A stretch of 21,197 bases of DNA from a virus. Positions 12,794 to 19,881 of the stretch are shown here, piece by piece. Location of the stretch: the IMG/VR virus record IMGVR_UViG_3300021956_000091, positions 1 to 21,197 of that record; one strand, written 5' to 3'. How positions within the stretch are numbered: position 1 is the stretch's first letter; every line of letters begins with the position of its first letter. A program made the translations under genes and the position numbers. A model generated the notes under the pieces. It worked only from the letters and a program-made list of their open reading frames with translations, was not told the DNA's origin and searched no databases.

Positions 12794-13867
12794 TCAACGT
12801 GTATAACAAGAAATATTCGGCGCAAAGTAGATCGGAGATTTGTCGCGTTCTTCGGCCTCGGCCAGCGTCAGATACTTCTCGGACTGCGCTTCGAGGTATT
12901 GAATACGAGCCATGTCCACGCCGGGCAGCTCCAAGCTCATCCGGTGCGACAACATCATCTGCACCGCCTCATACCAGCGCTGCGGAATTTCAAGCTCGCC
13001 GTAAAGGTCGCCCACGTCCATGATCTGCCGCGAATACCAGACCGTCATCTGCACAAAAGTGTCAGACGGCACCGGCCACAACGTGATTTGCGCCTGCGGA
13101 ATGGTGCGATTGAGCCAATATTGAAACGGCTGGTTTGCGGTGAATTGTTTGTTCGGCAGGTTGGTGTAATCGTCTCGGTTCAGGCGCGCCATCGTAATTT
13201 CGGTGGAATTGTTGCCCAAAAAAAACTCACGCAAGGACAGCGTATTGCCACCAGTCTCACGAATTCTGTAAAACTCCACCGTCTGACCCGGCTCAATGTC
13301 ATACCAGATCCATTGATTATCGACCCACTCCGTCGCCCCGGGCGCTTTGAGAGTGTTCCACGTTAAACCATCGGCCGAATACTCAAAAACAACGTTGAAC
13401 GTCCCTGTCACGCCCGGCAAAATCCCAATCGAGCCAACATAAACAGGATTGTCGCCGCCGTAATCAACCGTAACGCTTCCGTCCGGCGCATTTTGCGTCA
13501 AAATCGTGTCAACGTTCTGGTCAAACGCGTTCTCAACAATCCCGCCATCGCTCGACACGTATCCGCCGGTGCTGTTCGGCGTCGGGCGGTTCATCTGACG
13601 ATACAACGCCTGCAAAACATCATTGCCGCCAACGGGCAAAAGGTAAACATATTGGTCAGCCTGCAGGCCGTAGACCTTCTTGTCGATCGCCCAATACTGA
13701 ATGCCGATGTTGATCAGGTTCGAGAGGGCAAAATAAAGCGACTCACGAGCGGACAGGACTTGCTCAGACGTCAATTCCTCGGCCAGCTTACCGCATCGAC
13801 GCGCACCGTGATCAATCAAGGTCTGAACCTTGATTACCGTTGTCCCGACCGTCCCTGAATAAGCCAT
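12794..13867 (-). CDS. Connector/adaptor-like structural protein with discoidin-like insertion, 357 aa
   Basis: The first 95 residues are helical (VIKVQTLIDHGARRCGKL, LYFALSNLINIGIQYWAIDK). The C-terminal 130 residues have MARLNRDDYTNLPNKQF, then ITLWPVPSDTFVQMTVWYSR, and a helical end RWYEAVQMMLSHRMSLEL. This resembles gp4/gp11-type connector proteins. Between them (about 100-220) lies a beta-rich block (SVTVDYGGDN, VVFEYSADGLTWNTLKA, FYRIRETGGNTLSLREFFLG) that reads like a galactose-binding, F5/8 discoidin-type domain. The whole plan (helices, beta with WPVP, helices) parallels the 211-aa adaptor near the left edge. Role at the portal-tail junction is inferred; the inserted domain could bind sugars on the virion surface. 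Confidence 0.7.
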   Translation of the reverse strand: MAYSGTVGTTVIKVQTLIDHGARRCGKLAEELTSEQVLSARESLYFALSNLINIGIQYWAIDKKVYGLQADQYVYLLPVGGNDVLQALYRQMNRPTPNSTGGYVSSDGGIVENAFDQNVDTILTQNAPDGSVTVDYGGDNPVYVGSIGILPGVTGTFNVVFEYSADGLTWNTLKAPGATEWVDNQWIWYDIEPGQTVEFYRIRETGGNTLSLREFFLGNNSTEITMARLNRDDYTNLPNKQFTANQPFQYWLNRTIPQAQITLWPVPSDTFVQMTVWYSRQIMDVGDLYGELEIPQRWYEAVQMMLSHRMSLELPGVDMARIQYLEAQSEKYLTLAEAEERDKSPIYFAPNISCYTR

Positions 13868-13874
13868 TTTTACC

Positions 13875-14417
13875 TCACCATCCTGAGCATTTCCACCGCT
13901 TCAACGATGCCTTTGCCCTCGGCGCATCGCCCGAGGCGTGCTTCACAACGCCCGACATCCGAGCGCAAAACGAGTCCTTGCGACTGCCGCCCTCGGGCTG
14001 CGGGGCCTTCAGGTGACTGCCCGTCTCACGATTATACTTCGCCCGACCTTTCGCGGTCAGTCCGGCACCACGCTCAACAGGTAATTTTTCTCCTCGACCA
14101 ACCGCAAGCGATACGCCGCCAGATTTCATTTTTGCGGTTTTCTCGGCCTGCTTGAACGCCTGCGCTGTGGGCGCGCCTTCTTGACCGGGCCGGCGCATCT
14201 TTTCACCAGAGCCTTCAGCAATTCTTTCACGCTTTGCATGAATGTTTGCATACAGGCCACCGCCATTTTTTTTATGTTCAGGAAGTTTTCCGTAGCTCTT
14301 TGTAGCTGAGGAAAACTCTTCACCCACAGAAGCAGGAATGCCAGTCTTTTTAGCCAGTTTTGGATTGTGCGCTACCGCTTGCATCAGGCGGTATTGAGCT
14401 TTGGACTTGGCCGGCAT
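13875..14417 (-). CDS. Basic K-x-GG protein with DUF6321-like C-terminus, 180 aa
   Basis: Three modules are visible. Residues 1-50 are Lys/Ala-rich (MPAKSKAQYRLMQAVAHNPK). Residues about 50-97 hold GGGLYANIHAKRERIAEGSG and EKMRRPGQEGAPTAQAFKQA, a segment I recall from many environmental phage proteins. Residues about 116-178 (GAGLTAKGRAKYNRETGSHL, RKDSFCARMSGVVKH, SLKRWKCSGW) match the DUF6321 pattern, including two cysteines (151 and 177). KKNGGG (49-54) and KMKSGG (96-101) repeat the K-x-GG motif that dominates the 370-aa protein two genes upstream. The protein is strongly basic and probably partly disordered. Function unknown; nucleic-acid or virion-interior association is a guess from charge. 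The start follows the previous stop by one base. Confidence 0.72.
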   Translation of the reverse strand: MPAKSKAQYRLMQAVAHNPKLAKKTGIPASVGEEFSSATKSYGKLPEHKKNGGGLYANIHAKRERIAEGSGEKMRRPGQEGAPTAQAFKQAEKTAKMKSGGVSLAVGRGEKLPVERGAGLTAKGRAKYNRETGSHLKAPQPEGGSRKDSFCARMSGVVKHASGDAPRAKASLKRWKCSGW

Positions 14418-14418
14418 T

Positions 14419-14835
14419 TTACGCCACCGGATTAACGTAATGCTTCACCATCTCCAAAACAACAGTGTAATAATCGCCTGCGCTTGCATCTGCGGTAGTG
14501 AAAGTGATCGCTCCATCTTTTCCGGTAGATGCATTATTTGTCAATCCACCAATCGCAGAAAAATCTTGCGTGTAAGAATTATTTTGCGGAATTGCCTCAA
14601 TAATAACTGGTGTGTTGGCCTTCCATTTCAAAATAACTTCCATGCCGTGAGTGAGCGCAGTAATCTTTGTGATCGTCACGGCATCACAGGCACCACCGGC
14701 CGCAGAACGCGTTAACGATGCAGGGTTTACTTTGACTACGTTTGTCTCACCCGTGCCATCGCTGGCATTGGTAAATTTCATGATTGCCACGCGCTCACCA
14801 TCAAAGAGCGTTTGACTTGCGACTGCATCAGCCAT
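14419..14835 (-). CDS. Small beta-rich structural protein of unknown function, 138 aa
   Basis: The start at ATG 14835 has a GGAG seven bases upstream, immediately after the terminator hairpin. The sequence is beta-rich and has no membrane segment: VAIMKFTNASDGTGETNVVK near the N-terminus, VTITKITALTHGMEVILKWK in the middle, and YYTVVLEMVKHYVNPVA at the end. It could be a head completion, decoration or tail-joining protein, given its place between the head and connector genes, but I do not recognise the family. Being the first gene after the terminator, it is the likely start of a separately tuned connector/tail transcript. Confidence 0.65.
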   Translation of the reverse strand: MADAVASQTLFDGERVAIMKFTNASDGTGETNVVKVNPASLTRSAAGGACDAVTITKITALTHGMEVILKWKANTPVIIEAIPQNNSYTQDFSAIGGLTNNASTGKDGAITFTTADASAGDYYTVVLEMVKHYVNPVA

Positions 14836-14849
14836 ATTTTTCTCCGATT

Positions 14850-14873
14850 AAAAACAGGGGCCGAAGCCCCTGT
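14850..14873 (-). terminator. Intrinsic terminator with UUCG tetraloop
   Basis: On the minus strand the sequence reads ACAGGGGC, TTCG, GCCCCTGT, followed by TTTT and AA. The 8-bp stem is perfect, with a C(UUCG)G loop. It begins five bases after the stop of the 370-aa gene and ends about 14 bases before the ATG of the 138-aa gene. The T-tract lies only on the minus-strand side, so it terminates the head-gene transcript. Partial read-through would be needed to reach the tail and lysis genes unless an unseen promoter serves them. Confidence 0.88.
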
Positions 14874-14878
14874 CTGTT

Positions 14879-15991
14879 TCAGCGTTTGACTCGACCGCCG
14901 TTTTTCTTCTCAGGCGGAGAGACAGTCCGGCTCACTTCGCGCTCGGTGGTTGTTACGCCACCCAAGCCACGGAGCTTTTTCATCGCGCCGCGCACCAAGT
15001 TCATGGGGTTCATCATTTCACGCATGGCCCGATTCTCCGCGGTCTCGCGCTTGTAATGATCCTCATACCCCTTGGTCTCGCGGGCAGTTTGCTCATCAGC
15101 GACAGGGCCGCCGCCGTTCATGCGCCTACCGAAGCTGCTGTATGACTCGTTCGTATACATGCGGGCAGCTTTGCGGTTCGTCGCATTCTCGGCGTCGTTT
15201 GCGTTCAGCAGCTTTTGTTCGCCCGGGGTGACCCGACCTCCCTGCTTGAACGTGCCCGACAACTGATTGATGCTCACCGGAGTTGATGGTTTTTTGCGGC
15301 CTTGCGGCATTGCTACGGGGGCACCGCTGTCAACTTTTCCCCCCGTAGCAAAAGCTTTTTTTGCGGCACCACCCTTGCGGTAGCCACCGCCGTTTGCTTT
15401 TGCCACGCCACCAGTCGCATAACCACCGCCGTTGCCCATCTTCACGTCACCAGTCTTCGCCGGCGAACGATCGGGCTTTGCGGTATCCATTTTTGTCGAT
15501 CCCTTTTCCGACTTGATAATGCCGCCGGATTTGAAACCACCCTGACCATTTACCACACCACCGGTCGCCATCTTGCCGCCTTTTTTCAGCGACAATTTGG
15601 TTCCCTTGCCCCCTTTGTGCTCCTGAGCATCGTGCTGCTTCATGGCTTTCTTGATCATGGCCTTGTCTTGCGCCATGTCAGCCTTTCCGCCCTCTTTCAT
15701 CGGGGCAGTTGCCATCATGCGCGAGGCCTGACCGATCGGAGCGGCAGGGCCGGCACCAGCAGGCAGTCCACGCATTGCGCGACGGCGAGCCATCAGTGAG
15801 GGGCGCATCGGAGTCGCCGCGGGAGCAACGCCACCTCGAGCAGGCATTACAGGCATACCGCCATCGGCCATCTTTTTGTGACCGTTTTCGCCTTTGCCAT
15901 GCTTCATCGAAACATGACCGCCTTTTTTGAGCTTAAGCTCAACCGAAGGCTCGGTGGTCTCCATCTTGACCATTGGTTTGAATTGACCCAT
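14879..15991 (-). CDS. Lys/Gly-rich protein with about 18 GG motifs, 370 aa
   Basis: This is a low-complexity, strongly basic protein. GG doublets or triplets occur at about 18 places between residues 24 and 366, most often as K/M/T-x-GG followed by K, V, F or Y. Examples are LKKGGHV, MADGGMP, MKEGGKA, KMATGGVV, FKSGGII, YATGGVAKANGGGYRKGG, FKQGGRV and KKNGGRVKR at the very end. The central part (137-220) is the densest. Residues about 255-345 are less repetitive and helical (ENATNRKAARMYTNESYSSF, YEDHYKRETAENRAMREMMN). No enzyme motif, membrane segment or signal peptide is visible. Composition resembles a disordered nucleic-acid or structural binder, but function is unknown. It is the last gene before the terminator; an SD-like GGGG lies near its start. 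Confidence 0.75.
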   Translation of the reverse strand: MGQFKPMVKMETTEPSVELKLKKGGHVSMKHGKGENGHKKMADGGMPVMPARGGVAPAATPMRPSLMARRRAMRGLPAGAGPAAPIGQASRMMATAPMKEGGKADMAQDKAMIKKAMKQHDAQEHKGGKGTKLSLKKGGKMATGGVVNGQGGFKSGGIIKSEKGSTKMDTAKPDRSPAKTGDVKMGNGGGYATGGVAKANGGGYRKGGAAKKAFATGGKVDSGAPVAMPQGRKKPSTPVSINQLSGTFKQGGRVTPGEQKLLNANDAENATNRKAARMYTNESYSSFGRRMNGGGPVADEQTARETKGYEDHYKRETAENRAMREMMNPMNLVRGAMKKLRGLGGVTTTEREVSRTVSPPEKKNGGRVKR

Positions 15992-16003
15992 GTCGTTCCC
16001 CTA

Positions 16004-16750
16004 TTAGGCGAGGTTCTGGTTCACGCCCAACGCACCAGCGCGGGTCGCGTTCGGGCCAACAGCCAAGGCCGGAAGCAGAATGCCGACAACCATGCGCTTC
16101 GCGCCATCGGTCGCGCTCGACGGAATAACCGTCCCGCGCACATCACCGGTGGTGGTCGTCGCGGTGGTGACGTCAGCCTTCAAGCAGGTCGCGGCGTTGT
16201 CGGTCAGCGTGTTGTTGTAGCCGACGTGCGTGATGTAGGCCAGATCAGGGATCTTCACCGGCGCGCCAAGCACGTCCGAGGTGCCGACAGTAACGGCAGC
16301 GGTCGTGGTCGCGCTCACGGTGATCGACGAGATCTGGAAGAATGCTTTCTTGCCAGTCGCGGTCGAGGTCGTCGGGCCAGTGATGGCTTCGCTCATCTTC
16401 TGACCGTAATAGTCGTAACCGGTCACGGTGAACGTCACGCTCGTGACGCTGGCACCACCAGTGATGGTGACGGCACGCGGCACGTCCAACTGGATCACCG
16501 AGACGCCATCAGCGCGAATTACCGCGGTGCTGCTGGTGCCGGCGGCCAAGGTCGCGGACGAGGTGATGATGGCTGATTTGACGATGTTGTTGGCAACAAT
16601 CGCGGCCGGAACAGTGTCCCAGACGTAAATGCGACCCAACGGGCCAACACCAACATCCATCGGGGAGGGATCACCAAGGTTTGAATTGGTGTTGATCCCC
16701 ATGTAGGTCTGGGCAGTGCCCAGAAAAAGATCATCTGCAAATGCGGGCAT
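16004..16750 (-). CDS. Beta-rich virion structural protein after the capsid gene, 248 aa
   Basis: The start at ATG 16750 has AAGGAG seven to eight bases upstream. The protein is rich in Thr, Ala, Val and Ser, with alternating hydrophobic strands (AVTITGGASVTSVTFTVTGY, ISSITVSATTTAAVTVGTSD), typical of a capsid decoration or head-fibre protein. The N-terminus is FADDLFLGTAQTYMGINTNS, and RIYVWDTVPAAIVANNIVKS lies before the beta section. Placed directly after the major capsid gene, it is most simply a capsid-associated protein. I do not recognise a named family, and no enzymatic residues stand out. Confidence 0.68.
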   Translation of the reverse strand: MPAFADDLFLGTAQTYMGINTNSNLGDPSPMDVGVGPLGRIYVWDTVPAAIVANNIVKSAIITSSATLAAGTSSTAVIRADGVSVIQLDVPRAVTITGGASVTSVTFTVTGYDYYGQKMSEAITGPTTSTATGKKAFFQISSITVSATTTAAVTVGTSDVLGAPVKIPDLAYITHVGYNNTLTDNAATCLKADVTTATTTTGDVRGTVIPSSATDGAKRMVVGILLPALAVGPNATRAGALGVNQNLA

Positions 16751-16786
16751 ATCGTCTTCTCCTTGAAAAGCTTGACGAGATGTGAA

Positions 16787-16809
16787 GCGGGGGTTTTAGG
16801 CACCCCCGC
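16787..16809 (-). other. Strong GC-rich stem-loop after the major capsid gene
   Basis: GCGGGGGT pairs exactly with ACCCCCGC (8 bp) around a 7-nt loop in the 72-nt gap between the capsid stop and the next start. No T-tract follows on the minus strand. It is more likely an mRNA 3'-end stabiliser or weak, factor-dependent pause that raises capsid expression over downstream genes than a full terminator. Confidence 0.6.
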
Positions 16810-16822
16810 ATAGCCTTATTGC

Positions 16823-17737
16823 TTAGACGCCAGCAGTGCCATACATAGCACGCGGGTCGGTGAAGCCAACGTCGTAACGCTCGGTCGCCTTGTAGCGCAT
16901 GGAGTCGGTCTCAAAATCACCTTCCATGGTCTTTTCCAGCTTGCGACGCATCATCAGCTTCATGCCTTCCGGCGCATCGGTCTGCACCCACCATGCCGAG
17001 GCATTGGTGAGACGCGACAGAACAGCAGCGCCTTCGTCCAGCAAGCCGATCGAACGGATCGGGTTGATGTCGTTGTTGGCGTTGCCGGCACGCAACACGC
17101 TCTTCAGCAGAACTTCCGCTTGGAACACGTTGCCCGGGGCCACCACCAGTTGACGCGGCACGAGACGAATCTTTTTGCCGTTGTTGTCAACCGCTTGGCG
17201 GATCTGGATCAGCATCTGCTCAAGCGAGGTCTGGCTCAGGTTTGCGGCGGTCGTCAGCAGGTTGCTGAAGGTGCCGTTGACGATCGGGTGCGAGGCACTG
17301 TTCAGCGCCACGCCGTCGCCGCCGGGGTAGGACGAGTTGAACGCAACGTTCAGCACATTGGCCGACAGCGTCTCTTTCGTCTCAATCAGCGACTGGGCGA
17401 GGTGACGTGCATACACCTGACCGATACGGATGTGATCGCCGTCCTCGACCAGAACTTTGGTCAGCGCGAATGCAAGGCCGTAGACCTTATAAACGTAGCG
17501 CTTGAGGAACAGCACACCACCCTGTTGATACGTGACCGGAGTGCCGTCAGGCAACTGCGGAGCCGCACCAAAGCCGTAGAGCACCGGCTCTTCGTGGTAG
17601 TTACGCGGAATGCCTTCCTGCTCACGGAAAACACGCGACCATTCGTCGGTTCGCTGGTCATAAACACCATCGAAGCACTCGTTGAGAATAGGCTCAACAA
17701 TGCTCCGAAAGTCAGTACTTCTCATCGGGGCTGCCAT
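16823..17737 (-). CDS. Major capsid protein (HK97-fold), 304 aa
   Basis: This is the main shell protein of the head. It begins STDFRSIVEPILNECFDGVY. An acidic, Asp/Glu-rich helical part follows (YDQRTDEWSRVFREQEG). The middle (KVYGLAFALTKVLVEDGDHI, QVYARHLAQSLIETKETL) has the long-helix pattern of HK97-type shells. The later part has VPRQLVVAPGNVFQAEVLLK and AWWVQTDAPEGMKLMMRRKL, the P-domain and end strands; it ends YDVGFTDPRAMYGTAGV. I recall this sequence style from Mu gpT-like capsid families and other environmental phage capsids. A separate scaffold-like gene upstream and AAGGAG before the start fit. The gene is followed by a strong hairpin, as expected for a highly expressed gene. Confidence 0.87.
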   Translation of the reverse strand: MAAPMRSTDFRSIVEPILNECFDGVYDQRTDEWSRVFREQEGIPRNYHEEPVLYGFGAAPQLPDGTPVTYQQGGVLFLKRYVYKVYGLAFALTKVLVEDGDHIRIGQVYARHLAQSLIETKETLSANVLNVAFNSSYPGGDGVALNSASHPIVNGTFSNLLTTAANLSQTSLEQMLIQIRQAVDNNGKKIRLVPRQLVVAPGNVFQAEVLLKSVLRAGNANNDINPIRSIGLLDEGAAVLSRLTNASAWWVQTDAPEGMKLMMRRKLEKTMEGDFETDSMRYKATERYDVGFTDPRAMYGTAGV

Positions 17738-17749
17738 GTCCTATTCTCC

Positions 17750-18349
17750 TTAGATTGCGTTGACCGACGCGTTGATCTGGGATTCGTTGATGCGAACACG
17801 AACGATCGTGTAAGCGTCACCCCACGCGTTGTCTGGGTACGGGGCGATGTCGAGAATCTGCATCTGTGCGCTGTTGCCCACACCGACCAAAGTGGTCGAG
17901 AGCGTGCACTGCGACAGACCGGTGGTCGTCGAACCGTCCGTGGTGTTGGAAAGATCAGCCATGTCGCCAACTGAGGTTTGCGCCAGCGAGCCGTCAGCCT
18001 GAATTTCATAAACGATGTTCGGATCGTTGTAGAAATAGGCCACAACCGAACCGACTTGGAACGACTCGTTCGCAGGCCAGTAGTTGGACACGCGGCGGCG
18101 GCCGGTCGAATCAGTCCACTCGACGCCCGCAAAGGCACCGGCACACGTATCACCAGCAGCAGCAACCACAATATAGCCACCGGTGTTGTATTTCACCGGC
18201 TGCCCCTTAAGGATGTTGCTGGCATAGCCAGCCGACACATTCCCCGAAGTCGATACAGCTTGTATTCCGTTAGCCAGCGCCTGAGCGCGATCCAAACCGG
18301 AGGGATGGAACGCAGGACGCAGACCGAACGGAGCGGAAGTTGCAGACAT
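17750..18349 (-). CDS. Beta-rich head protein, candidate capsid decoration/stabilisation protein, 199 aa
   Basis: The start at ATG 18349 has AAGGAG seven bases upstream. The protein opens SATSAPFGLRPAFHPSGLDR. It continues with beta-rich, Gly/Ala/Val-rich sequence (ILKGQPVKYNTGGYIVVAAA, CAGAFAGVEWTDSTGRRRVS, SFQVGSVVAYFYNDPNIVYE) and ends YTIVRVRINESQINASVNAI. No membrane segment or enzyme motif is seen. It sits immediately before the major capsid gene, where decoration or head-stabilising proteins are commonly encoded, so a capsid role is inferred. I recall the FGLRP...HPSG opening from other environmental phages, without a proven function. Confidence 0.7.
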   Translation of the reverse strand: MSATSAPFGLRPAFHPSGLDRAQALANGIQAVSTSGNVSAGYASNILKGQPVKYNTGGYIVVAAAGDTCAGAFAGVEWTDSTGRRRVSNYWPANESFQVGSVVAYFYNDPNIVYEIQADGSLAQTSVGDMADLSNTTDGSTTTGLSQCTLSTTLVGVGNSAQMQILDIAPYPDNAWGDAYTIVRVRINESQINASVNAI

Positions 18350-18373
18350 TGTCTTGCTCCTTGTTCATTGAAG

Positions 18374-18916
18374 TTACCCGTAAAAAACGGGCGCTTTCAC
18401 TTCTTGGTCTAAATTGCCGAACCCTTCGCCCTCGACACGGCCCAGCGACTTGCCTGAGCTATCACGCGCACCCTGAAGGTTCTCGACTTGGACACGGACT
18501 TTGTCCGCCTCCTCCTGAGGCCTTTCGTGGTGCATCTGCAGCATGATGTCCTGATACATATCCATCGGGATCTTGCACAGAATCATCTCGTTACACGCGA
18601 TATGCCCAACGTGTTCTCCAGCCTTTACGCGATAATTATCGAACCCGGGGAACTCATCCGCTTTCACGGGAATGTATCCGAGTCGGTATCGCTTATCGAT
18701 GCTGTCGTAACTGTTGGTTGTCGAAAGCCAGCAAAGGTGCCATCCCGGAAGCTCAGGCAGTCTCGGCAGCGCACTTTGTGTCCATTCATCGCTCCACATC
18801 TTTCGACGTTCCTGCGCTGACATGAACTTCTCTTCGGGGGCAGCTCGGGTCTGATCTTGTGAAGATCGATTCTCACGGCCACCAGCGGAAAGATTCTTTT
18901 TGAGTCGTTCGTCCAT
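18374..18916 (-). CDS. Head-module protein of unknown function, 180 aa
   Basis: The start at ATG 18916 has AGGAG nine bases upstream, within the six-base gap and end of the scaffold-like gene. The protein begins with a polar, charged tail (MDERLKKNLSAGGRENRSSQ), then MSAQERRKMWSDEWTQSALP. The core is LPELPGWHLCWLSTTNSYDS, YRLGYIPVKADEFPGFDNYR, HIACNEMILCKIPMDMYQDI and a helical MLQMHHERPQEEADKVR. Trp- and Cys-containing core strands suggest a folded domain of about 110 residues. I recall similar proteins between scaffold and capsid genes in environmental podovirus-like phages, but no function. A head-assembly role is inferred from position. Confidence 0.65.
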   Translation of the reverse strand: MDERLKKNLSAGGRENRSSQDQTRAAPEEKFMSAQERRKMWSDEWTQSALPRLPELPGWHLCWLSTTNSYDSIDKRYRLGYIPVKADEFPGFDNYRVKAGEHVGHIACNEMILCKIPMDMYQDIMLQMHHERPQEEADKVRVQVENLQGARDSSGKSLGRVEGEGFGNLDQEVKAPVFYG

Positions 18917-18921
18917 ATTGT

Positions 18922-19881
18922 TTAGCTCCTGTGGTTTCGTGCGTCTTGCGCATAGCGCTTGATCATTTTTGCGCGTTTGACTGGGTCATCCCAGTAGCCG
19001 GCATCTTTCATTGCCCTCACCTGCTCGGGCTGTAACACGAAAGTGCCGCCTCCTGCTCTGCCGCCAACCGACTCGCGCTCCGATCCGGTCACAAAACTAC
19101 GGGGCCGCCTTCTGGACGTTGCCTCGTCTTGACCTTGAGTATAATGATGCGGTAACCGCTTTTGCAAGCGTTTGTCAAGCTCTTCCCAATAATCTTGGGT
19201 TTCGGGGTTCCAGCCCTCCGCCATTAGCTTGTTGTCAATGACCTTGGCGATCTGGCTGTCCTCGTCCTGACCGTTCGGGTCATACCACTCATTTTTCTCC
19301 ATCCAGCCATTGGCCAGCTTGATCAGCCGCGGGTTTGCCGCACCTGACTGATTGGCCGTCGCCTCGGATGCCCGCTGCTTGGCATTCCGCATGGCCTCCA
19401 CCTTGCGGCGACTGTCATACCACATTTCCTGCGCACGAGTGAAAGCCTCGCCGTCCGAGTTGTCGGTCGCCTCACGCATTTTCTGCGTGGCATACTGGAA
19501 GCGCATCTCCTCGTCTTCAATGGCTTTGTCCAAGCGGGCCAGATCCGAACTGAAGGTCTTGCGCTCGACCACCGACAGGCGATCCATCAGCTCCTGATTC
19601 TGCCGCTGCAGCAGCATCAGACGCTGATCTTTCTCCTCATTGGTCTTGCGGATGTAGTCCTTCTTCGCACGCCGGCGGGCACGCCGAGCAGCACGAACCG
19701 CATCGGTGTCGTCCGGATGATCTTCGTCGCCCTGATCGCCCTGAGCGTCAGCGCTATCACCCTGAACCTCACCGCCTTCGGCCGCCTCAACCTCCATGCC
19801 CTCGGGCAACTCGACGGTGGCCGAACCGTCTTTTTCCTCGACAACAGCAAGCGACTCTTCCTTGCCTTTTTCTTCACTCAT
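18922..19881 (-). CDS. Scaffolding-like coiled-coil protein, 319 aa
   Basis: This protein likely guides capsid assembly. Residues 1-60 are very acidic (Glu/Asp-rich, many Gly). A basic stretch RAARRARRRAKKDYIRK follows. Residues about 80-185 are a long charged helix, probably coiled coil (LMLLQRQNQELMDRLSVVER, LDKAIEDEEMRFQYATQKMR). The C-terminal end is basic and helical (KRAKMIKRYAQDARNHRS), as in many scaffold proteins whose C-terminus binds the capsid protein. The 'disordered-acidic, long helix, basic tail' plan and place between portal and capsid genes support scaffold. I see no protease motif. It shares an ATGA overlap with the GroES-like gene. Confidence 0.75.
   Translation of the reverse strand: MSEEKGKEESLAVVEEKDGSATVELPEGMEVEAAEGGEVQGDSADAQGDQGDEDHPDDTDAVRAARRARRRAKKDYIRKTNEEKDQRLMLLQRQNQELMDRLSVVERKTFSSDLARLDKAIEDEEMRFQYATQKMREATDNSDGEAFTRAQEMWYDSRRKVEAMRNAKQRASEATANQSGAANPRLIKLANGWMEKNEWYDPNGQDEDSQIAKVIDNKLMAEGWNPETQDYWEELDKRLQKRLPHHYTQGQDEATSRRRPRSFVTGSERESVGGRAGGGTFVLQPEQVRAMKDAGYWDDPVKRAKMIKRYAQDARNHRS

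Noticed and set aside
12406-12825. Longer start for the zinc-ribbon gene
   Set aside because: The extra 26 residues overlap the previous gene's end, and the GGAGG site points to the internal ATG at 12747.
12644-13366. Plus-strand open frame of 240 codons opposite the 357-aa and zinc-ribbon genes
   Set aside because: It lies across two well-supported minus-strand genes, its product is Arg/His-rich with no family features, and no ribosome-binding site or neighbour on the plus strand supports it.
15878-16576. Plus-strand open frame of 232 codons
   Set aside because: It covers the end of the 248-aa gene and start of the 370-aa gene antisense; Arg/His/Gly-rich shadow with no domain.
17120-17974. 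Plus-strand open frame of 284 codons opposite the capsid gene
   Set aside because: It is the reverse-complement shadow of the major capsid and 199-aa genes; composition is typical of an antisense frame.
18377-18391. CCCGT-TTTTT-ACGGG hairpin at the end of the 180-aa head gene
   Set aside because: The T-run is in the loop, not after the stem, and the stem is five pairs and inside the coding sequence, so it is not an intrinsic terminator.
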